NCBI GenBank assembly: GCA_021850745.1
Contig: JAJZKX010000002.1
Coordinates: forward strand, 1-27,950
Direction: 5' to 3'
Source of the DNA: Thermoplasmata archaeon
GTDB lineage: Archaea; Thermoplasmatota; Thermoplasmata; Thermoplasmatales; Thermoplasmataceae
DNA: 27,950 nucleotides
Part shown: one piece after another, positions 22,271 to 27,950 of the stretch
Numbering within the stretch: the stretch's first letter is position 1
Layout: every line of letters starts with the position of its first letter
Notes under the pieces: generated by a model
Seen by the model: only the letters and a program-made list of their open reading frames with translations
What the model was told of the DNA's origin: nothing
The model's database searches: none
Program-made: the position numbers and the translations under genes

Positions 22271-24070
22271 TTATCCAGTTATTGCCTTAACCAGTGCTAT
22301 AGCCTCTGTTGGATTAAATGGCCTGCTTGTTCTTGACCTGATCATAGGAACAATATTTTTCTGGCTGACAGCCTCTTCCTTGTTAAGTTCCATTATCATC
22401 CTTTTCAGCTCTTCCCCTTCTATTGGCTTGAGATGGCTGCTCTTCAAAAGGTCGCCCATGCTCATTTTTTCGATGAAATGGAGGTCCATCGCCTTTTCCA
22501 GAATCTGCCTGTCCCACTTTCTCCTTCCAGCTTCCTCCAGGAGCGGATAGATTTCCTGGTCAGAGATGGATTGCCCGGCTTTCTTCTCTAATTCAGGAAT
22601 TGCCTGGAGAATCAATCTTGCTGCAAGCCTGCTGTTCTGGAGCATCTCATCGTATCTCCTCAAGGACTCCACCTTCCCGGATGTGATAATAACAGTTGCA
22701 TCTTGCCGTGAGATGCCATATGCGCTGATGATGCCTCTAACCAGTTCCTCTTCTGTTTTTGGCATGTCTTTTCTTGCTGCTTCCAGAAGTGAGTTGTCAA
22801 CGACAATGCTTGGAATGTCTGTTTCAGGGTACATCCTTTCCCCGCCTGGAAGCGGCCTGAGGAAATGAGTGCTGCCATCATCAGATACTACTCTGGTTTC
22901 TGGCAGATCAAGGCTTTCCAATTTCCTGAGCCTTGACTTCATTGAATCCTCTATTAGCCCGATAACCTTCGGAGTGCTGACAATTATGGTGAAGCCATCT
23001 CCATTGCCCGGCTTCAGGAGCTCAATAAGCTTTGGCACCTCGCCCTCAACCCCATAGCCAGGAAGCTCGTCAGAGTGCATTATTCCGCCTGAACCGAATA
23101 GTTTTGCCACATCTGCGAGTTCCCTTCCCATCCTGTATTTATCACTCTTCAGGCAACCTGCAAGTCCTGGAAGGACTGTCCCATAGACCTTGAAGCCGGA
23201 TTTCATGTTCTGTGCGATTACATTTGACCTGGTGTTAACAAAGAGTTTCGTAACATCCTGGAACTTGAGCCTTCCCCAGTCTGTGCCCTTAAGGGCTGGC
23301 GACAATTCTCCAAGCCAGGTCTGCCTCTCCTTTTCATAGGAAATGGCAGATTTTATGGTTGAAAGCTTTGGGACCCCCTTGATCTCCACTCTTCCAAAAC
23401 CCATTGAGAAGTTGACATCCTGCCTTATGGCATCAGGGGCTTTTCTCGCCCATCCAGCCAGGAGAAGCTTCTTTCCTATGATCTCAGCTGTCTCCACTGC
23501 GTGTTCCCCGTCCACTATGTCTGGGTCCGTAGCTATCTCCATCAGTGGCACTCCCAGCCTGTCAAGCGAATATAAGACCATCCCGTCCAATTCCTCTATC
23601 TTTCTGCAGGAGTCTTCCTCGAGACAGATGGATGAGATGCCAACTTTTCCCTTTGAAGTTTCTACGTAGCCGTTGAACCCTATGATTGCTGTCCTCTGGA
23701 ATCCGGATGTATTGGAACCGTCAATCACAATCTTCCTCATGTAGGCTACCCTATCGACAACCTTGCAGTTGAGGGCAAGCGACATTGATACTGCTTTTCT
23801 GAGAGCGTTCTGGTTAATGCCGTGGGGTGGCTCTTCGTCAGCTTCAAGAAGGCAGCTGTTGTCCGTAACAGAATACCTGAAGCTTCTTGCACGCGATTTC
23901 TCATAAACGGCAGCTGGATCGTATTTCCCTGATTCTCCGGTGGTGGCAATCAGCTTCCTGTCTATGGTATTGCCTGTCTCTGATGAGGACTCCGTGCTGC
24001 AGTTGCAGAAGAGCTTCCTCCCTCCAAGCTGAATGTGGATTTCTAGCCCCACCATGACCTTTTTAGGCAT
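22271..24070 (-). CDS. gatE: Glu-tRNA(Gln) amidotransferase subunit E
   Basis: The tRNA-binding, kinase and transamidase subunit of the archaeal GatDE enzyme, which turns Glu-tRNA(Gln) into Gln-tRNA(Gln). The GatB/GatE start MVGLEIHIQL is at residues 6-15, with the CNC zinc-site segment next to it and RQDVNFSMG in the cradle domain. The C-terminal YqeY-like tail ends in the FNPTEAIALVKAITG segment. At 599 residues it fits the archaeal subunit with its AspRS-like insertion. It starts directly after the gatD stop, with GAGGTG six bases upstream. Confidence 0.96.
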   Translation of the reverse strand: MPKKVMVGLEIHIQLGGRKLFCNCSTESSSETGNTIDRKLIATTGESGKYDPAAVYEKSRARSFRYSVTDNSCLLEADEEPPHGINQNALRKAVSMSLALNCKVVDRVAYMRKIVIDGSNTSGFQRTAIIGFNGYVETSKGKVGISSICLEEDSCRKIEELDGMVLYSLDRLGVPLMEIATDPDIVDGEHAVETAEIIGKKLLLAGWARKAPDAIRQDVNFSMGFGRVEIKGVPKLSTIKSAISYEKERQTWLGELSPALKGTDWGRLKFQDVTKLFVNTRSNVIAQNMKSGFKVYGTVLPGLAGCLKSDKYRMGRELADVAKLFGSGGIMHSDELPGYGVEGEVPKLIELLKPGNGDGFTIIVSTPKVIGLIEDSMKSRLRKLESLDLPETRVVSDDGSTHFLRPLPGGERMYPETDIPSIVVDNSLLEAARKDMPKTEEELVRGIISAYGISRQDATVIITSGKVESLRRYDEMLQNSRLAARLILQAIPELEKKAGQSISDQEIYPLLEEAGRRKWDRQILEKAMDLHFIEKMSMGDLLKSSHLKPIEGEELKRMIMELNKEEAVSQKNIVPMIRSRTSRPFNPTEAIALVKAITG

Positions 24071-25312
24071 TCAGTGCACCTCCCACAGGAATTCCCTGTC
24101 TAGGAACTCTCCCCTCAGGTTTGTGAGCATCGTTTTCCTGAAATCCTCTTCAGGATAGTTGGCCAGCACATGCATTGCCTTTATCATTGCAACCTCAGGC
24201 AGCATGTTTGAAAGTGGTATTACCCCTATGCCAAGGAGTTCCCTGCCTGTAGAGTAAACATTCATGTTTACGCCCCCGAAGAGGCACTGTGTCGTCATGA
24301 GAACGTGATCCCCGCGCCCAGTTATTTCCTTAATCGCTGGGTAGAGCCTGATTCCGGTATGGCCAAGGCCTGTGCCCATTATCACTGTAGCCCTCTTCCC
24401 GGCTGTCATAGCGGCAAAGTCTTCCGCATTCAGGCCAGGGTGGAAATACACCAGTGCAACTGATGTTTCAAGCTTCTCACTTAAAACGGTCTCATCACTT
24501 TGCGCCCTTGCATCAGTCGATAAAGCTACTTTGCCATTCTCATACTTTCCTATGGGTTCACAGCCCATGGACCAGAAGGGATGCCTTCTTGATGAGTGCA
24601 TTTTCCTGGCCCTGACTCCCCTGTGGAACACCACTGAATTATCTGATGAGTTCCCATGCATGGCTATTCCTACCTCCCCAAAGTTTGATGATGCAAATTC
24701 GAGCCCAGCCTCAAGATTCAGGAATGCATCGCTGCTTGGCCTGTCCGAACTCCTTTGCGATCCAATGAGGACAACCGGTCCGCTGAGGCTCTCAAACATG
24801 AATGAAAGCGCTGATGCGGTGTAGCTCATGGTATCTGTTCCATGGAGGATTACTGCACCGTGGTTCCTAGCCAGTTTATCCCTGGTTGTCCGCGCAAAAA
24901 GCTTCCAGTCCTCAGGGGTTATGTTTTCACTCAGTACTGCCTCTAGCAGGTTAATGTCCAGTGTGAATTTTGAGAGGTTTGAAACGCTCTCCTTAAGGAA
25001 GGAGGGATTGAGGACCGGCTTGACTGCGCCAGTAATGTAGTCGACCCTGCTGGCAATGGTGCCTCCAGTGCCAATGAAAGCAACCCTTTTTGGGCCGCCT
25101 TCGAGCGCAAGCGCTTTTTCCTCTGTTATGCTGTTTTTTGTTACAGATTCAGTGGCCTTGATTTCTGATATGGATTTTTCTGGTACCAGAAGGTTATATC
25201 CATTCTGGAGCTTGATATTCAGGTTTCCTTCGCTAATACTCACAAGAACGCCTTTCAGCCTTGTGTCCTTGTAAGTGAATTCCAGAAGGGTGCCTGTTGT
25301 TATTTTATTCAA
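24071..25312 (-). CDS. gatD: Glu-tRNA(Gln) amidotransferase subunit D
   Basis: The asparaginase-like glutaminase subunit of GatDE, which supplies ammonia to GatE. Catalytic residues are T85 in GTGGTIAS, T159 and D160 in HGTDTMSYTA, and K237 in VRARKMHSS. A small beta-barrel domain precedes them. The frame is open to 25414, but an extension that far would overlap the DUF72 gene. TTG at 25312 gives 413 residues, close to characterised GatD, and has AAAGGAG upstream plus a TATA box in the 58-base gap after the DUF72 gene. gatE follows without a gap. Confidence 0.93.
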   Translation of the reverse strand: MNKITTGTLLEFTYKDTRLKGVLVSISEGNLNIKLQNGYNLLVPEKSISEIKATESVTKNSITEEKALALEGGPKRVAFIGTGGTIASRVDYITGAVKPVLNPSFLKESVSNLSKFTLDINLLEAVLSENITPEDWKLFARTTRDKLARNHGAVILHGTDTMSYTASALSFMFESLSGPVVLIGSQRSSDRPSSDAFLNLEAGLEFASSNFGEVGIAMHGNSSDNSVVFHRGVRARKMHSSRRHPFWSMGCEPIGKYENGKVALSTDARAQSDETVLSEKLETSVALVYFHPGLNAEDFAAMTAGKRATVIMGTGLGHTGIRLYPAIKEITGRGDHVLMTTQCLFGGVNMNVYSTGRELLGIGVIPLSNMLPEVAMIKAMHVLANYPEEDFRKTMLTNLRGEFLDREFLWEVH

Positions 25313-25322
25313 CGGAAAGTGC

Positions 25323-25360
25323 TCTCCTTTATCTTTGTAATTGGATGTAACGATATAAGA
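25323..25360 (-). promoter_or_regulatory. TATA box and ribosome site of gatD-gatE
   Basis: CTTATATCG at 25352-25360 predicts a start near 25330. AAAGGAG ends about 11 bases before the TTG at 25312. This gives gatDE its own promoter downstream of the DUF72 gene. Confidence 0.45.
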
Positions 25361-25370
25361 GTTTAATGGA

Positions 25371-26186
25371 CTAGAAAAGCGTATTCTGGTTTGTTGAGTG
25401 AGGCTTGAGCCCAAACATATCCATCATCTGGGCAGCATTGGCAGGGGCTTTCCCTGATGGATGGTTGTTGAAGAATATGAATATCTCATCCCCGCGGGAT
25501 GCTAAGGGCGATATTAATCGGGCAAAAGTTTCCAGTTCATTCCTGGAGTAGAGGTAATCATATTTTTCCAGCTTTCCTGCGCCCTTGCGGAACCACTGCT
25601 CCTTGTTGCGGCCATGAAACCTCAGATACTGGCGGCCGGTGCCAGGATACATATTCTGCTGAAGGTTCAATTCAGGGCTGTCAACAGAGGCAACGCCAAT
25701 ACCTTCTCCCAAAAGGGCCCGTGAAAACTCGTTATTCCCGTATAGTTCCCTGTGCCTTGGTTCTACAAAACATGTAAACTTCCCATGATCGAATGAGGAA
25801 ATGACCTGGAGAAGTTTGTCAACATGCTCCATTTTGAAATAAGGAGGAAGCTGGAACAAGACTGCGCTAAGCAATCCTTCCCCTGACAGGTAATCAAGGT
25901 GGCTCTGCTGGAACTTCAGCATTTCGATGCATGCCTGGCTGGTCTTCCCTATCATGTATTCATGGGTAATAGAGCCGGGAACTTTCACTGAAAAAGAGAA
26001 ATCTTTCCCTTTCATTGCGCGGGTCCATTTTAAAAGCGTTGCCTTAGGGAGTGGGGAATAAAAGGTGGAATTCACTTCAACCGAATTGAAGAACGATGAG
26101 TAATATTTCAGGCGATCCTTTTCCCCTTTCCTGTAGAAGGAAATGTTCCAGTCAGGATATATCCACCCGGAACAGCCTATTTTAAT
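25371..26186 (-). CDS. DUF72-family protein, start codon non-standard or lost
   Basis: DUF72 proteins have a TIM-barrel-like fold and no settled function. Conserved parts are the N-terminal KIGCSGWIYPDW, the strand VEVNSTFY, the FSVKVPGSITH segment, LFQLPPYF, a long helical middle, EPRH, YLRFHGRN and the C-terminal FFNNHPSGKAPANA. The first ordinary start codon in frame is GTG at 26075, inside the VEVNSTFY strand, and would delete about 37 conserved residues. The full N-terminus is present in frame upstream, but between it and the in-frame stop there is no ATG, GTG or TTG. An ATT at 26186 directly before KIGCSGW is where the family normally starts, with AGG seven bases upstream. I give the full 271-residue frame. 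It lies eight bases after the acyl-CoA dehydrogenase stop. Confidence 0.75.
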   Translation of the reverse strand: MKIGCSGWIYPDWNISFYRKGEKDRLKYYSSFFNSVEVNSTFYSPLPKATLLKWTRAMKGKDFSFSVKVPGSITHEYMIGKTSQACIEMLKFQQSHLDYLSGEGLLSAVLFQLPPYFKMEHVDKLLQVISSFDHGKFTCFVEPRHRELYGNNEFSRALLGEGIGVASVDSPELNLQQNMYPGTGRQYLRFHGRNKEQWFRKGAGKLEKYDYLYSRNELETFARLISPLASRGDEIFIFFNNHPSGKAPANAAQMMDMFGLKPHSTNQNTLF

Positions 26187-26194
26187 CTGGTTGC

Positions 26195-27334
26195 CTAGCG
26201 TAGCAGCTCCTTGGCAATAATCACCCTCTGTATCTGGTTTGTCCCTTCATAGATCTGGGTGATCTTGGCATCCCTCATATGCCGTTCCGCGTCAAACTCA
26301 GTGGTGTATCCATAACCGCCAAAGAGCTGAAGGCAGTCTGTTGTTACTTTCATTGCAACATCTGATGCATACATCTTGGCCTCGGATGAGATCTTTATTG
26401 CGTTCTCATGCCTGTCCCAAGCTTCGGCTGCTCTATATGTCAGAAGTTTGGCCGCGTCAATAGATGTGGCCATGTCAGCCAGCATGAACTGTATTCCCTG
26501 GAAACTTGAAATGCTGGCGCCAAACTGCTTTCTCTGCTTCACGTAATCAACAGCTTCATCCAATGCCCCCTCTGCAATCCCGAGGGCCTGTGCTGCTATT
26601 GCTATTCTCCCTGAGTCCAAAGTCTCCATCACCACCTTGAACCCTGAGTTTTCCTCGCCGATAATGTTGTTCAGCGGAACCTTTGCGTCATTGAACTCGA
26701 GTTCGACTGTGCTGCTCCCGCGTATCCCCAGTTTCTCTATATCCCTGCTTATCCTGAATCCGGGCGTGTCTGCGTCAACTACAAATGTGGATATCCCCCT
26801 ATGCCCCTTTGATGGGTCTGTAACAGCAGAGACGACGAAGAATTTTGAGAGCCTTCCGTTGGAGATGAAAATCTTGCTCCCATTGAGCAAATAGTGGTCA
26901 CCCTTTCTCTCAGCCCTGGTCTTGATCGCTGCGGCATCACTGCCTGCACCTGTTTCCGTGATGGCCAGACCACCAATTTCACCATCGGCTATCCTCTTGA
27001 GGTAGCGTTTCTTCAGGTCCTCGCTTCCAAACATTATGAGAGGATCGGCGAACAGTGTAAGTGCCCCGTCAAGAACTAATGCAGTGCTCGGGCAAGCTTT
27101 TGAAAGCTCCTCTATGACCCTGACAAGAAAACTGAAGCTGAGTCCGGCGCCGCCGTATTCCCTTGGGATATAGCTCTGGAACAGCCCGAGGTCTCGCATC
27201 CGCTGAATGAGTTTTTCTGGGACTTCCTTGTTCCTGTCGATCTCCTTGGCCAGCGGCTTAACTTCTTTGGTTGCAAATTCTTTTACATATTGCAGAATGT
27301 CCAGTTCATCCTGGCTCAGTTTAGCTTCAATCAT
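26195..27334 (-). CDS. Acyl-CoA dehydrogenase
   Basis: A FAD-dependent enzyme that introduces the alpha-beta double bond in acyl-CoA thioesters and passes electrons to an electron-transfer flavoprotein. The 379-residue length is standard. The flavin/substrate motif AITETGAGSDAAAIKT and the C-terminal IYEGTNQIQR, with the probable catalytic base E363, are intact. The position of the base fits short- or medium-chain or branched-chain substrates rather than isovaleryl/long-chain types, but substrate cannot be fixed. The start ATG is at leaderless distance from a TATA box. The enzyme could feed the crotonase-family protein at 9.2-10.0 kb. Confidence 0.94.
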   Translation of the reverse strand: MIEAKLSQDELDILQYVKEFATKEVKPLAKEIDRNKEVPEKLIQRMRDLGLFQSYIPREYGGAGLSFSFLVRVIEELSKACPSTALVLDGALTLFADPLIMFGSEDLKKRYLKRIADGEIGGLAITETGAGSDAAAIKTRAERKGDHYLLNGSKIFISNGRLSKFFVVSAVTDPSKGHRGISTFVVDADTPGFRISRDIEKLGIRGSSTVELEFNDAKVPLNNIIGEENSGFKVVMETLDSGRIAIAAQALGIAEGALDEAVDYVKQRKQFGASISSFQGIQFMLADMATSIDAAKLLTYRAAEAWDRHENAIKISSEAKMYASDVAMKVTTDCLQLFGGYGYTTEFDAERHMRDAKITQIYEGTNQIQRVIIAKELLR

Positions 27335-27351
27335 AAATCATTATTTATCTC

Positions 27352-27364
27352 AAAATAAATAAAC
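27352..27364 (-). promoter_or_regulatory. TATA box of the acyl-CoA dehydrogenase gene
   Basis: TTTATTTATTTTG on the minus strand is centred about 25 bases before the ATG at 27334. It predicts a leaderless start, and the transcript could run through the DUF72 gene. Confidence 0.5.
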
Positions 27365-27407
27365 TGTCGATTAGGCTGCCTGACAATGATTTTAACTGAT
27401 TGATGTT

Positions 27408-27425
27408 AAAAAAACCGGGAGGTTT
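27408..27425 (-). terminator. Hairpin plus T-run after the 27436 ORF
   Basis: On the minus strand AAACC, a TCCC loop, and GGTTT are followed by further T to give seven T in a row. This intrinsic-like structure starts about 11 bases after the stop of the ORF at 27436-27876. It supports that ORF being the 3' end of a real minus-strand gene. Confidence 0.4.
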
Positions 27426-27435
27426 GAACATTCTG

Positions 27436-27876
27436 TCACGCTTTCCTAATGGTAAGAAAAGCTGTTGCCATTAGAAGCATGCCTGAAATCGCAACTAATA
27501 GTATCAGCACTGAATCATATGAGTAAAAGTGAACCACAGTAAGATATCCGTATGGATTTGAACCCCCACTTGCTTTGAGTGGAATAGTATTTTTGTAATG
27601 CAACTTGGTCGGAGCAGTGGTGTGTATCTTTACAATAACAGGAGTAGCATTGACGCTGCGGATGAAGTCCCAAAGAAAATTAAGCCATATCTGCCAGACA
27701 AAATATGCTCCAATTTTTTCCAGGATAGCCCAGTTATGAATATATAGAGAACTTTCCTGATAAAATTGATGGAGCAGGTTAAAATTACTCTCTTTACCGT
27801 GTGCAGAAGAATGCAGAAACGGGGATCTTTTGCATTGGCTTTCCTGCAACAACTTCACTTCATAAGCAAGATTCAC
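27436..27876 (-). CDS. Possible membrane-anchored protein, 5' end unclear
   Basis: A frame of 146 residues from GTG at 27876. The C-terminal half reads like a real protein: a strand-rich stretch (TPVIVKIHTTAP), SNPYGYLTVVHF, and one C-terminal membrane helix (VLILLVAISGMLLMATAFL) ending in RKA. This is typical of an exported domain with a C-terminal anchor. An aromatic segment (YFVWQIWLNFLWDF) lies at 57-70. The frame continues upstream of the GTG to about 27945, where a TGA closes it. Removing one base from the C8 run at 27930-27937 would join it to an ATG. Codon use is more A/T-rich than in the core genes. No family is recognised. It conflicts with the plus-strand frame at 27769. Confidence 0.45.
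   Translation of the reverse strand: MNLAYEVKLLQESQCKRSPFLHSSAHGKESNFNLLHQFYQESSLYIHNWAILEKIGAYFVWQIWLNFLWDFIRSVNATPVIVKIHTTAPTKLHYKNTIPLKASGGSNPYGYLTVVHFYSYDSVLILLVAISGMLLMATAFLTIRKA
27739..27747 (+). promoter_or_regulatory. TATA-like element before the plus-strand frame at 27769
   Basis: AATATATAG is centred 26 bases before an ATG at 27769. The spacing equals that of the other leaderless promoters in the window. It lies inside the opposing minus-strand frame, so one of the two is probably spurious. Confidence 0.3.
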
Positions 27877-27950
27877 CGGGATTGGGGCCCGGTCGGGTTT
27901 GTTGGAAAAACTGTCGAGCGCCCTTACTGCCCCCCCCTTTATTCAGCATA
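27769..27950 (+). CDS. Possible gene running off the window end (partial)
   Basis: From ATG at 27769 the plus strand is open for 60 codons to the end of the window. The product begins MEQVKITLFTVCRRMQKRG and later contains DWGPVGFVGKTVERPY. No family is recognised. Support is the well-placed TATA element and the open frame; against it are several CGG/CGC arginine codons, uncommon in the core genes, and the opposing frame, whose 3' half looks more protein-like. Confidence 0.25.
   Translation, partial: MEQVKITLFTVCRRMQKRGSFALAFLQQLHFISKIHRDWGPVGFVGKTVERPYCPPLYSA

Noticed and set aside
25313..25414. Longer 447-residue version of GatD
   Set aside because: It would overlap the DUF72 gene, lies upstream of the probable promoter, and adds residues not expected in GatD.
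1..27950. Search by eye for CRISPR arrays, insertion sequences, integrases and long direct repeats
   Set aside because: No regularly spaced repeats, transposase motifs or terminal inverted repeats were seen; the tRNA gene shows no attachment-site duplication within the window.

Overview
The window looks like chromosome from a thermoacidophilic archaeon of the order Thermoplasmatales (Ferroplasma, Acidiplasma, Cuniculiplasma or a close relative). The assignment is inferred from gene content and style: an archaeal GatD/GatE amidotransferase, an 11-subunit complex I without NuoEFG, a GvpD-like ATPase paired with a DUF835 protein, preQ0 genes, AGG-rich arginine codons, and many genes whose TATA box lies about 26 bases upstream of the start codon, meaning leaderless transcripts. 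No species can be named from the sequence alone.

Layout. At 1-74 is a tRNA-Arg(CCT) on the minus strand, cut just before its discriminator base. At 229-1411 are queD and queC (preQ0 synthesis for archaeosine or queuosine-type tRNA modification). Malate dehydrogenase is convergent at 1408-2382. After a gene-poor 0.4 kb come a DUF835 protein and a GvpD-like P-loop ATPase (2780-5093), then a small unknown gene that diverges from hemB across a 54-bp spacer holding overlapping TATA elements. Next come a single-cysteine peroxiredoxin, two small genes (one DUF5680), tatA-tatC, a convergent enoyl-CoA hydratase-like gene, a small membrane protein with a possible 31-codon ORF in front of it, two possible overlooked minus-strand micro-ORFs, and a SAM methyltransferase starting at TTG.

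From 22170 down to 12011 a single minus-strand operon encodes nuoA-B-C-D-H-I-J1-J2-K-L-M-N with almost every junction overlapping, followed by two unknown small genes, one with a Cys/His cluster. The complex would couple quinone reduction to proton pumping, but no NADH-oxidising module is encoded with it, so the electron donor is open. Upstream on the same strand are gatE and gatD (Gln-tRNA formation by transamidation), a DUF72 protein whose conserved N-terminus has no ordinary start codon, and an acyl-CoA dehydrogenase that, with the enoyl-CoA hydratase, suggests fatty-acid or branched-acyl oxidation feeding the respiratory chain.

The last 0.5 kb holds two mutually exclusive antisense reading frames and a run of eight C that shifts one of them. 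Most core genes are ordinary. The best second looks are the small-gene tail of the nuo operon, the lost TM8 lysine in NuoM, the start of the DUF72 gene, the DUF835/GvpD-like pair, the micro-ORFs between 10.2 and 11.2 kb, and the window end. I see no CRISPR array, transposase or integrated element.
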